Source: Deltaproteobacteria bacterium (GTDB lineage Bacteria > Myxococcota_A > Polyangia > Polyangiales > Houyiibacteriaceae). From it: a stretch of DNA of 64,000 nt. A model generated the notes under the pieces. That model made no database searches, was not told the DNA's origin, and was given only the letters and a program-made list of their open reading frames with translations. The stretch spans positions 496,001 to 560,000 of the forward strand of contig JAEPMI010000005.1 in NCBI GenBank assembly GCA_017644045.1. The letters run 5' to 3'. Positions 1 through 7,802 of this stretch are shown in pieces. The first letter of the stretch is position 1; every line of letters starts with the position of its first letter. A program made the position numbers and the translations under genes.

Positions 1-401
1 TCTTCCTACACACCGAGCTCTCGGCGCCGGCGAACGTGCGCCTCGCCGACCCACTCGGCGCCGGCTTCACCGCCGTCGACTCCGCCTTCGACACCGCACC
101 GAGCCAGGCGCTGCGTGCGCTCCTCGGGATGGGTCCAGCCGACGAAGTCATGGACCCGCGCGGTCGGCACGCGGCTCGCACCGCCAACGCCATCGTCCAC
201 CGCGAGCTCGAGCAGAACGTGGCGCTGACCTACTTCGAGGGGCTGCCCATCGGCCTGCAGGAGGTGACCTATGCCATCCGGGCCACCACCCCGGGCGAGT
301 TCCGCATTCCGCCGGCGCAGGTCGACTCGGCGCGGGACGACGAGTTCGGGGGCCACTCCTCGCTCTTCACGCTCCGCGTCGTCGGCGGCGAGGACGAGTG
401 A
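1..401 (+). CDS. Bacterial alpha-2-macroglobulin family protein, C-terminal end (partial)
   Basis: Open from the window edge to a TGA at 399-401, giving about 132 residues of a much larger protein. Motifs such as ADPLGAGFTAV, ALTYFEGLPIG and ATTPGEFRIPPA match the C-terminal receptor-binding-like region of bacterial alpha-2-macroglobulins (YfhM/ECAM type), periplasmic protease traps. The stop overlaps the GTG start of pbpC. The yfhM-pbpC pairing is well known in proteobacteria: the trap is thought to guard the periplasm and the PBP to repair peptidoglycan. The thioester domain would lie upstream, outside the window, so catalytic features cannot be checked. Confidence 0.8.
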   Translation, partial: FLHTELSAPANVRLADPLGAGFTAVDSAFDTAPSQALRALLGMGPADEVMDPRGRHAARTANAIVHRELEQNVALTYFEGLPIGLQEVTYAIRATTPGEFRIPPAQVDSARDDEFGGHSSLFTLRVVGGEDE

Positions 402-2707
402 GCGAAGGCTCCCGACTCCGGCGCGTCGGTCGCGCGCTCCGGCGCACCACGGTGCGGGGACTGAAGGTCCTCGTGCCCGTGGTGGTCGCCGCGTCGATCG
501 GCTGGCCGATGATCAGGCCGCGGCTGATCGATCGCGCCCGCTTCGTGCAGTACCGCGATGGAATTTCGGTGGTCGATCGGGAGGGCCGGCCGCTGAGGCT
601 GACGCGCCCCGAGGGCGAAGACCGACGCTGGGTGGCGCTCGAGGACATGTCGCCGAACCTGGTCGAAGCCTTCGTCGCCATCGAGGACGCCGACTTCCGG
701 GAGCACGAAGGGGTCGACCTCGGGGCCACCGCGCGCGCGGCGCTCGCGTGGGCGCTGCCGAACCGCCGGATCAGCGGCGCGTCGACCATCACCCAACAGA
801 CCGTGAAGCTCGTCTACGGTCGACCGCACGGGCTCTGGGACAAGCCAGTGGAGATCCTCCGAGCGCTCGCGCTCGAGGATGCGATGACGAAGGACGAGAT
901 CCTCGAGCAGTACCTGAACCGGGTGCCCTTCGGCGATCGGATCGTCGGCGTCGGTCGCGCCAGCCAGGCGTACTTCGGCAAGCCCGCGTCCGCGCTCACG
1001 CTCGCCGAAGCGGCGTTGCTCGCGGGCGTCCCACAGGCGCCGAGCGCCACCGAGCCGCGACGCCACCTGCCGCGCGCGATGCGTCGGCGAGCCACGGTGC
1101 TGGCGCGGATGCTCGCCACCGGCCGCATCGAACGAGCCGACCACGACGCGGCTCTCGCCACCACCCCGCACATCGAGACGGGCTCCACCCGCCCGTGGCA
1201 CGCGCCGCGCTTCGTGGACCGGGTCGTCGACGCGAACCGCCGAGGCAACCACCCCGTGCGACGTGGAGTGATCGAGACCAGCCTCGACCTGGAGCTGCAG
1301 CGCGCGACTCGGGCGGCCGTGCAGACCGCGGTTCGACGCTACGCGGATCGAGGCGTGACGAATGGCGCGGCCATCGTGCTCGACCATCGCACGGGAGAGG
1401 TGCTCGCGTACGTGGGCGCCGCCGACCAGGCGGGAAGCGGCGGTGCGCTCGATCTGCTGCGTGCGCCGCGGCAGCCTGGCTCGTCGCTCAAGCCCTTCGT
1501 CTACGAGCTGCTCTTCGAGCAAGGCGGCACCGCCGCGACGGTGCTCGACGACATCGCGCGACCGATGGTCGGTGGTGACGGCGCCATCTTCGAGGCGGAG
1601 GACTATGACGGCCGCGAGCGAGGACCCGTCCGGGCGCGGATCGCGCTCGCCAGCTCGCTCAACCTCGCCGCCATCGACGCGGCGCGACGGGTCGGCGCGG
1701 CGCGCGTCGTCGAGCGCCTGGGAGCGCTGGGCATCCGCGGGCTCGGGGACCCGAGCGAGTACGGCGCGGCCATCGCGCTCGGTGGTCCCGACGTGCGGCC
1801 GGTGGACCTGGCACGCGCCTACGCGACCCTCGCGCGCGGCGGCTCGCCGGTCGCGCTCCGCTTCGACAAGGGCCACGGCGAGGGCGGTCCGGCGGTCATG
1901 GACGAGGGCGCAGCAGCGATCACCCTCGATGTGCTGCGAGACGGCGACGCGCGGCGGGACGCGTTCGGCGCGGACCTCGAAGACCTCGCGGGCGGTGCAT
2001 TCGGTCTCAAGACGGGAACGAGCAGCGGCTGGCACGACGCGTGGGCCAGCGCGATCGGGGAGCGGCACACGGTGGTGGTGTGGCTCGGCGACCCGGATGG
2101 AGGCGCGCTCGCCGAGGTCGCCGGCTTCGAGGCCGCGGCGCCCGTGGCCGCGACGATCCTCGGCAGCGCTCGCGCCCGAGGCCCGCGCGACGACGAGAGC
2201 CCGGTCGCGATGGTGACCCATCACGTATGCCCGCTGAGCGGGGCGTTCCCCGGCCCCGGCTGCGGCGCGCCGGTCCCCGAGCGCTTTGTCGAGGGCACCA
2301 TGCCCGAGGGCGTCTGCCCCTTTCACGACGCCCAGGGCGTCACCCATCTCCCGCCTCGCTACGGGAGATGGGTCGAGACCGTGCAGCGCGCGGAGACTCG
2401 GGTCCGCGCCGTGGAGACGCGTCGCCACCGGCTCGAGCTCGCTTTCCCGAGTGACGGCGACGAGGTCGTCGTGGACCCGCAAGCCGCACCGACCTGGCGC
2501 ATGCGGGCGCGGCGCGGGACGGTCGAGGCCGACGCCCGCTTCGAGGTCGACGGGGTGCTCATGGGGAGCGAGTGGCGAGTTCGGCCAGGGGACCACCAGA
2601 TCGTCGCCATCGCCGACGGCGAGCGGAGCAGCGCCGTTCAGATCACCGTGCATGCACTCAGCCGGGTTCGGTCGCGCTCCCGAGCGCCCTTCGCATCACC
2701 TCGATGA
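398..2707 (+). CDS. pbpC: Penicillin-binding protein 1C (bifunctional glycosyltransferase/transpeptidase)
   Basis: A 769-residue class A PBP that would polymerise and cross-link peptidoglycan at the outer face of the inner membrane. A short N-terminal anchor (about residues 22-38) precedes a GT51 domain with catalytic Glu in EDADF (Glu96) and the STITQQ-type motif at about 129-134. The transpeptidase domain has SSLK (nucleophile Ser362), SLN (420-422) and KTGT (538-541). The C-terminal 150 residues fit the PBP1C-specific domain. The GTG start at 398 overlaps the stop of the alpha-2-macroglobulin gene, so the two are translationally coupled, as in other bacteria. The 3' end overlaps the convergent histidine kinase gene by 50 bp. 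Confidence 0.93.
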   Translation: MSEGSRLRRVGRALRRTTVRGLKVLVPVVVAASIGWPMIRPRLIDRARFVQYRDGISVVDREGRPLRLTRPEGEDRRWVALEDMSPNLVEAFVAIEDADFREHEGVDLGATARAALAWALPNRRISGASTITQQTVKLVYGRPHGLWDKPVEILRALALEDAMTKDEILEQYLNRVPFGDRIVGVGRASQAYFGKPASALTLAEAALLAGVPQAPSATEPRRHLPRAMRRRATVLARMLATGRIERADHDAALATTPHIETGSTRPWHAPRFVDRVVDANRRGNHPVRRGVIETSLDLELQRATRAAVQTAVRRYADRGVTNGAAIVLDHRTGEVLAYVGAADQAGSGGALDLLRAPRQPGSSLKPFVYELLFEQGGTAATVLDDIARPMVGGDGAIFEAEDYDGRERGPVRARIALASSLNLAAIDAARRVGAARVVERLGALGIRGLGDPSEYGAAIALGGPDVRPVDLARAYATLARGGSPVALRFDKGHGEGGPAVMDEGAAAITLDVLRDGDARRDAFGADLEDLAGGAFGLKTGTSSGWHDAWASAIGERHTVVVWLGDPDGGALAEVAGFEAAAPVAATILGSARARGPRDDESPVAMVTHHVCPLSGAFPGPGCGAPVPERFVEGTMPEGVCPFHDAQGVTHLPPRYGRWVETVQRAETRVRAVETRRHRLELAFPSDGDEVVVDPQAAPTWRMRARRGTVEADARFEVDGVLMGSEWRVRPGDHQIVAIADGERSSAVQITVHALSRVRSRSRAPFASPR

Positions 2708-4184
2708 GCTGATTCGGCGTGAAGGGTTTCGATAGAAGGAGATGGTTCGGCCGCGCGCCCGTTCGTCGACTCAGTGCGGCTTCCGCGTAGCCGCTGATCA
2801 TGATGATTGGGAGGAGTGGAAACTGCTCGGCGACACGGTCTGCCAACTCGAAGCCCGACATCTTGGGCATGACGACGTCACTGATCATCAGATCGAGTTG
2901 CGCTCCCCGATCCTGCACGATGATCAACGCCTCCGCGGCATCCTTCGCCGCATGAACCTCGCACTCCACTCGCTCGAGCATCCGGGTCAAGAGCAGCCGA
3001 ATCGGCTCGCGGTCCTCCACGACGAGCACCACTCTGCCGGCCAGCTCGATACTTGGCTCATCCTCCGAGGGCGCCACCGACGGACTCGCGGTCTCGGCAG
3101 CCGTCCGCTGGAGGTAGATGCGAAAGGTGCTGCCCATCCCGAGCTCGCTGTAGGCCGTGAGCACCCCGCCTGCCTGGCGGATGAGTCCCCATGACGTCGA
3201 TAGTCCGAGCCCCGTTCCGTGGGTCTCGTCCTTGGTGGTGAAGAACGGCTCGAAGATGTGGTCGAGGGTGGAGGCGTCCATGCCCGCCCCCGTGTCGGAG
3301 ACCGAGATCCTGACGTAGCTCCCGGGCTCCAGGGCGATCCCCTGGCGCGCCGTGAGGTGTTCCTGGAGCTCGGTGCGATCGGCCTCGATGGTGATCGCGC
3401 CGCCATCGGGCATGGCATCGCGCGCGTTGAGCGCGAGATTCATCAGAACCTGCTCGAGCGCGGATCGATCGATGAGGACCGCGCCCACGCCGGGCGCGAC
3501 TCGAGTCGTCAGCTCGATGTCTGCCCCCAGCGTGCGCTGCAGCATGGCATCCACTTCCTGGAGTGCCCGCGCGACCTCCACCACCTGCGCCTCGACGGGG
3601 GCGCGCCGCGCAAAGGTCAGCATCTGCTTGACCAACTCCGCACCACGACCAGCGGCCGAGATGATCTGATCCACGTCGTCGCCCACCGGAACGCCAGCGA
3701 TCAATCCGTCTTTGACGAAGGAGGCATTGGCTCGAACCACTGTCAGGAGGTTGTTGAAGTCGTGGGCGAACCCGCCGGCGAGCTGGCCCAGAGCCTCCAT
3801 GCGTTGGGCTCGCACCATCTGCGCCGCGAGGGTCTTGCTCTGGGTAATGTCGAAGCTGATGATGACCGCCCCCTCTGGGACGGGCGCCATTCGAAGCTCG
3901 AACCACCCCTTGCTCCCGTCGGGGAAGCGGAACTCGTTTTCCATTTGATCCGGCGTGCCGTCCTCGAGCACGCGCCGGAGCCTCTCGTACATCTCCGTCG
4001 TTTCGATGCCGGGGTAGGCATCGGACATCGTCCGGCCGATCAACGCGCTCGGAGTCGTCTGGCCATGCTCAGCGGCTACGGGGTTGACATAGAGGTAGCG
4101 GAAGTCCCGATCGACGACCTGCAGCCCCTCCATGAGGTGCTCGACGATGCTCCCGAGATCGATGGCAGGCTTCTTCATGGCCAC
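2658..4184 (-). CDS. PAS domain hybrid sensor histidine kinase with receiver domain
   Basis: A 508-residue protein with no signal peptide or membrane segment, so probably a cytosolic sensor. Order: PAS domain (about 10-120), HisKA with phospho-acceptor His141 in GGFAHDFNNLL, HATPase_c with an N-box (NLALNARDAM, about 249-258) and G-boxes (DTGAGMD, GTGLGLST), then a receiver domain (about 385-505) with acidic pocket VVEDRE, phospho-acceptor Asp436 in ISDVVMP and conserved Lys in SKPF. The architecture is that of a hybrid kinase whose output is probably a separate regulator; none is adjacent. The start is GTG at 4184 or ATG at 4178, and no clear Shine-Dalgarno separates them. The 3' end overlaps pbpC convergently. 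Confidence 0.9.
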   Translation of the reverse strand: MAMKKPAIDLGSIVEHLMEGLQVVDRDFRYLYVNPVAAEHGQTTPSALIGRTMSDAYPGIETTEMYERLRRVLEDGTPDQMENEFRFPDGSKGWFELRMAPVPEGAVIISFDITQSKTLAAQMVRAQRMEALGQLAGGFAHDFNNLLTVVRANASFVKDGLIAGVPVGDDVDQIISAAGRGAELVKQMLTFARRAPVEAQVVEVARALQEVDAMLQRTLGADIELTTRVAPGVGAVLIDRSALEQVLMNLALNARDAMPDGGAITIEADRTELQEHLTARQGIALEPGSYVRISVSDTGAGMDASTLDHIFEPFFTTKDETHGTGLGLSTSWGLIRQAGGVLTAYSELGMGSTFRIYLQRTAAETASPSVAPSEDEPSIELAGRVVLVVEDREPIRLLLTRMLERVECEVHAAKDAAEALIIVQDRGAQLDLMISDVVMPKMSGFELADRVAEQFPLLPIIMISGYAEAALSRRTGARPNHLLLSKPFTPNQLIEVMRRALGSATEPG

Positions 4185-4220
4185 ACGGCTGAAAGAATGG
4201 ATGCTATGCGGCCGTGAGCG

Positions 4221-5240
4221 TCAACCGCAAGGGAGCCCACCGCGCTTGGTGAGCAGGTAGGTCGCAAAGGTGCCCAGCCAGTGGGCGCCGGAGTAGCTGT
4301 GGAAGCTCGCGCCGGTGAGACCATGGTCCTGGTGCAGATCGCGCGCCTCCACGAGCGCCTCGATCCGCTCGTCGCCGTCGGGGAGCGCGGACGCCACGCC
4401 GTCGAGCATGAACGCGCGGGAGAGGTTCAACCCATCGAGGTGCGCGAGCCGCCCGTCCGTGGGGTCGCTCGGCTTCGCGGGCGTCCACCAACCGAAGGGC
4501 GAGGGGACACCGGGCACCGGAATCTTCGGGAGCGCGCGGCCCAGCCACTCGGCGAGCTCCTCCGGCGGGAGTACGCGGCGCATCAGGTCGGCCGCCCCGA
4601 ACGCGGGGGAGAGAAAGTCCTCGCCGGAGGGCTCCAGGGCGAGCGAGTACGCGCGGTCCTCGCCGTAGTAGCGACGCGCGCGCTCGACGATGAGCGCTTC
4701 GAGCTCTCCGTCACCGCGGACCCGGGCCCAATCGAGCGCGAGCCCGAGCGCGAAGGCGGTCTGCGAGTGCGTGCCCGAGCGCACCGGATGGTCGAGCTTG
4801 GGCAACCAACCGGCCAGGTGGTCGCGACCGAGCTCCGCCAAGGGCGCGAGAGTCGCGGCGTGGGGCGAGCCCATCTCGTGGAGCTCGGCGTCGAGCTGCA
4901 GCAACCACGCGAGCCCATAGGGACGCTCGAACGACGGGCGCGCACGCACGTAGGTCAGCTCGCCCGCGATGGCGGTGGGGCGGAGGTTCTCCTCGAGCGC
5001 ACCGCTCGCTTCTTCCGCGAAGGGTGCGTCGGGGCACAGGTGCAGCGCTCGCGCGAGCAGCCAGTGGCCGTGGACCGCGGAGTGCCAGTCGTAGCAACCG
5101 TAGAACGCTGGATGCAGCTCGCGCGGTGGCTTCAGGTCGGCGTCGGACTCGAGCCGGTGGCTGATCTGATTGGGATACTCGCGGTGGACGCACTCGAGCG
5201 CCAGGCGGACGTAGGGCCCGAGCGTCGACGCGAGGCTCAC
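4221..5240 (-). CDS. DUF2891 family protein
   Basis: A 339-residue protein starting at a GTG that overlaps the TGA of the upstream DUF4442 gene (GTGA overlap). This is preferred over a longer frame reaching 5360, which would read through the neighbouring gene. Conserved family blocks are visible near the N-terminus: FYGCYDWHSAVHGHWLL and HREYPNQISH. There is no signal peptide. DUF2891 proteins have an alpha/alpha-barrel-like, helix-rich composition, but no biochemical role is established that I know of. The tight overlap suggests co-transcription and possibly coupled translation with the hotdog-fold gene. A substrate cannot be inferred. Confidence 0.8.
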   Translation of the reverse strand: MSLASTLGPYVRLALECVHREYPNQISHRLESDADLKPPRELHPAFYGCYDWHSAVHGHWLLARALHLCPDAPFAEEASGALEENLRPTAIAGELTYVRARPSFERPYGLAWLLQLDAELHEMGSPHAATLAPLAELGRDHLAGWLPKLDHPVRSGTHSQTAFALGLALDWARVRGDGELEALIVERARRYYGEDRAYSLALEPSGEDFLSPAFGAADLMRRVLPPEELAEWLGRALPKIPVPGVPSPFGWWTPAKPSDPTDGRLAHLDGLNLSRAFMLDGVASALPDGDERIEALVEARDLHQDHGLTGASFHSYSGAHWLGTFATYLLTKRGGLPCG

Positions 5241-5749
5241 TGCTTCTTGGGTCCGACGAGCGTGCGAAGAACGCAGTGCGCGACCTCTTCGCCGGCGGCG
5301 TTCCAGAGCGAGACCGGCACCCGGTACTCCTGACGGTCGCTGGTCTCGACCGGCGGGCACTCGCAGACGCCGGTGATCGTGCCGCGCGCCTTCTTGATGT
5401 ACTCGATCTCCAACCCGGCCACGATGAAGCGGGCGTCGTTGGGCATGCTGTACGCGAGCGCGACGTTCCCGGTGAGCTCGGCGAGGTTCACCAACGCGAC
5501 CGCGTGAACGCAGCGCAGGTGATTGCGCACCGCCGGCCGATCCTCGAGCACGACCTCGCTCCGCAGATGCGAGAGGGAGACCACCTTGGCGCCGATCGTT
5601 CCCGTGTAGGGAGCCGCGCGGCCGACCATCTTCGAGAAGATCGTCTTGCCCCCCGGAAGCTTGTTCAGCCGGTCCCAGGCGTCGCGGATGAAGTTGCGCT
5701 CCCCCGATTCGATCGAGGGAAGGAGACGCTGGATGGAGACTGCGGCCAT
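5237..5749 (-). CDS. DUF4442 (hotdog-fold, PaaI-like) protein
   Basis: A 170-residue protein with the DUF4442 pattern: a helical N-terminus, then NHLRCVHAVALVNLAELTG, which corresponds to the hotdog central helix of thioesterase-like proteins, followed by beta strands carrying GLEIEYIKKARG. Members resemble acyl-CoA thioesterases but usually have no proven activity. The ATG start is at 5749. The last four bases overlap the start of the DUF2891 gene, so the two form an operon. A role in acyl-CoA or lipid metabolism is an inference from the fold only. Confidence 0.78.
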   Translation of the reverse strand: MAAVSIQRLLPSIESGERNFIRDAWDRLNKLPGGKTIFSKMVGRAAPYTGTIGAKVVSLSHLRSEVVLEDRPAVRNHLRCVHAVALVNLAELTGNVALAYSMPNDARFIVAGLEIEYIKKARGTITGVCECPPVETSDRQEYRVPVSLWNAAGEEVAHCVLRTLVGPKKQ

Positions 5750-5932
5750 GGATCCGTTCTAGCCGGATGCCGCCTCTGGCGCACTCGAAAATGAATGGCG
5801 GCTCAGCTGGTGCGGGGCTCAGACCGGTTGACGGGAGATCCGTGGTCTGGGTGGGTTCGATGGGGTGTCCGCGAACCGAGGAAATGCCGAAGCATTTTCG
5901 AGCGTGAGGGGACGACCGCAGGGGGCGTGCTC

Positions 5933-5949
5933 AGGGCGCGTAGCGCCCT
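5933..5949 (-). terminator. Hairpin directly after tag
   Basis: A perfect 7-bp stem with a GTA loop (AGGGCGC-GTA-GCGCCCT) lies immediately downstream of the tag stop codon on the minus strand. There is no clear U-tract, so it may be a terminator or an mRNA-stabilising hairpin. The remaining 5750-5932 stretch shows no gene. Confidence 0.45.
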
Positions 5950-6594
5950 TCAACCGGGCTGAGCCCCGCGCTTAGGTCGCTCGAACGCTTTCCGCTCCTT
6001 TTCCACGCGCTTGCGGGCGAAACAGCCGTGGAGGTGGTCGTTCACCAGCCCCATCGCCTGCATGAAGGCGTAACAGGTGGTCGGGCCCACGTAGCTCCAG
6101 CCCTGCTTCTTGAGGGCCTTGGAGAGCGCCGTCGAGGTCTCCGTCTTGGCCGGGATCACGCCCTTCACGACCTTCTTCGGTCGCTCGCTCTTCGGAGGCT
6201 CGTGCCGCCAGAACCAAGCGGCGAGCGAGCCCTCCGCTTCCGCGAGCTCGACCGCACGCTTGGCGTTGTTGAGCACCGACTCGATCTTGCCCCGGTGCCG
6301 GATGATGCCCGCGTCCTTCAGGAGCCGGTCGACGTCTCGCTTGCCCATCCGGGCGACGCGCTCGAAGTCGAAGCCGTGAAAGACCTCGCGAAAGCGGTCT
6401 CGCTTGCGGAGGATCGTCAGCCAGCTGAGGCCGGACTGGAACCCTTCGAGACAGATCTTCTCGAAGAGGCGGTGATCGTCCGCCATCGGCGTCCCCCACT
6501 CCTCGTCGTGGTAGCGGACGTAGTCCTCCTGGGCCCCGGGCCACCAACACCGGGTCTTGCCGTCCTCGCCGCGGATCAGGCCATCATCACTCAT
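5950..6594 (-). CDS. tag: DNA-3-methyladenine glycosylase I
   Basis: A 214-residue protein matching Tag along its whole length: TRCWWPG with the zinc-ligand Cys near the N-terminus, YHDEEWG, the substrate-pocket region FEKICLEGFQSGLSWLTIL, and the C-terminal zinc-binding part with NDHLHGCF. Tag removes 3-methyladenine from alkylated DNA and starts base-excision repair in the cytosol. The Lys/Arg-rich tail after about residue 195 is slightly longer than usual. It appears monocistronic: a hairpin follows at 5933-5949 and a sigma-factor gene ends 31 bp upstream. Confidence 0.92.
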   Translation of the reverse strand: MSDDGLIRGEDGKTRCWWPGAQEDYVRYHDEEWGTPMADDHRLFEKICLEGFQSGLSWLTILRKRDRFREVFHGFDFERVARMGKRDVDRLLKDAGIIRHRGKIESVLNNAKRAVELAEAEGSLAAWFWRHEPPKSERPKKVVKGVIPAKTETSTALSKALKKQGWSYVGPTTCYAFMQAMGLVNDHLHGCFARKRVEKERKAFERPKRGAQPG

Positions 6595-6625
6595 GGCCGC
6601 GGACCCTAACGGACCCCTGTGACGC

Positions 6626-7144
6626 TCAGGCGGCCAGGTCGCGAGACTCGAGGGTCGCGCGGAGCTTCAAGCGACCGCGGTGCAGCAGCACGCGCAGGTG
6701 GTTCCGGGTCACGCGCATCTTGGACGCGGCCTCTTCACGCTCGAGGTCGAGCACGTCGATGTAGGTGATCGCCTCGCGCTCCTTCTCGGGGAGGTGCTCG
6801 AGCGCCTTGCCGACCTCCTGGACCGCCGCTTCGTCGTCGATGCGGCCGTCCAGCCGGGGGATCCAGCTGTCGCCGTGATGCTCCTCGGTGAAGGAGACGT
6901 TGTTCCGGTCGCGGCGGTAGAGGTCGACGATCTTCCGGCGGAGGATGCTGACGAGCCAGGTGCGGAGGCTCGAGCGCCCGGCGAAGCTGTCGATGTTCCG
7001 CAAGGCAGCGATCCAGGTGTCCTGGACGAGATCGGCGGCGACATCCGCGCTCCCGACCCGACGACGGGCGTAGCCCACGAGGGTCGGCTCCAGCTCTCGA
7101 ATGGTGGCTTCGTCGATCCGATTGTTCTTCGATCGGGCAATCAT
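6626..7144 (-). CDS. ECF-type RNA polymerase sigma factor
   Basis: A 172-residue sigma-70 family protein. Region 2 (about 10-85) includes LVQDTWIAALRNIDSF and LRTWLVSILRRKIVDLYRR. Region 4 (about 110-168) has LPEKEREAITYIDVLDLEREEAA followed by a recognition helix MRVTRNHLRVLLHRGRLKLR. The ATG overlaps the stop codon of the marR gene (ATGA), showing a two-gene operon and ruling out the longer reading frame upstream. No anti-sigma gene follows; the linked MarR regulator may instead control its level, which is an inference. Confidence 0.87.
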   Translation of the reverse strand: MIARSKNNRIDEATIRELEPTLVGYARRRVGSADVAADLVQDTWIAALRNIDSFAGRSSLRTWLVSILRRKIVDLYRRDRNNVSFTEEHHGDSWIPRLDGRIDDEAAVQEVGKALEHLPEKEREAITYIDVLDLEREEAASKMRVTRNHLRVLLHRGRLKLRATLESRDLAA

Positions 7145-7662
7145 CGGGGGGTTCCTTCGGCGCGGCGCGCCTTCTTCAAGAGCGAGGAGAGTTGGTCGAG
7201 CTCGGCCTCGTCGAGGTGGTCGAAGAGCCGACGGAAGGCGTCTTCGAGCGGGCCCTGGGTGCGGTCGACGAGCGCGCGGCCCTCGGCGGTGAGCGCGGCT
7301 CGGACGACGCGGCGATCGCGGGCGTCGCGGTGCCGGGCCACGAGGCCGGCCTTCTCGAGTCGATCGAGGAGGCGGGTGATGTCCGGCACGCGGTTGACCA
7401 GGCGCTCGGAGATGCCGGAGCACCGGAGCCCCTCGGCCTCCGTGTCGTCCGCGAGGATGCGGAGCACGTTGAACTGCTGCGGAGTGATGCCTCGCTCCCC
7501 GAAGAACTGAGCGATCTCGGTGCTCAGCGCTTCATGGGACCGAAGGAGCTCCAGGTAGGCCTTCAGGGCTGGAGGTCGTTGCCGCCCGGTGGCGGCGTCC
7601 TCCGGAGCTTCGGGAGGGACTCGTTCGAGGGGCTGCGTCACGGGAAGCAATTCTTGAGTCAC
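7141..7662 (-). CDS. MarR family transcriptional regulator
   Basis: A 173-residue winged-helix protein. The DNA-binding core (about 60-135) shows ITPQQFNVLRIL, the recognition helix region LVNRVPDITRLLDRLEKAGL and the wing RHRDARDRRVVRAALT, which is the MarR signature. The GTG start lies at 7662 and a perfect inverted repeat covers it (7661-7675), pointing to autoregulation. It is the first gene of an operon with an ECF sigma factor, so its ligand may indirectly control that sigma regulon. A ligand cannot be predicted. Confidence 0.88.
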   Translation of the reverse strand: MTQELLPVTQPLERVPPEAPEDAATGRQRPPALKAYLELLRSHEALSTEIAQFFGERGITPQQFNVLRILADDTEAEGLRCSGISERLVNRVPDITRLLDRLEKAGLVARHRDARDRRVVRAALTAEGRALVDRTQGPLEDAFRRLFDHLDEAELDQLSSLLKKARRAEGTPR

Positions 7663-7675
7663 ACGATATTCGTGT
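7661..7675. promoter_or_regulatory. Candidate MarR operator palindrome
   Basis: ACACGA-TAT-TCGTGT is a perfect 6+3+6 inverted repeat overlapping the GTG start codon of the marR gene. The position and symmetry suit self-repression by the encoded MarR dimer. The assignment is inferred from position only. Confidence 0.45.
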
Positions 7676-7802
7676 CAACGACCTTTGTCTGATCGAGTTT
7701 ATTTCGTCGAAAAGCTCAACGATTTCGTGAAGGCGATCGGCGCCCGATATCCTCGAATTGGGGCTCTCCGTCCCAACGCCGGGGGAGGTATGCTCCCGAC
7801 CC

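Noticed and set aside
269-2653. 794-residue minus-strand reading frame opposite pbpC
   Set aside because: It is antisense to a complete PBP1C with all motifs; the long open frame arises from high GC at third positions, and its sequence is Arg/Pro/Ala-rich without domains.
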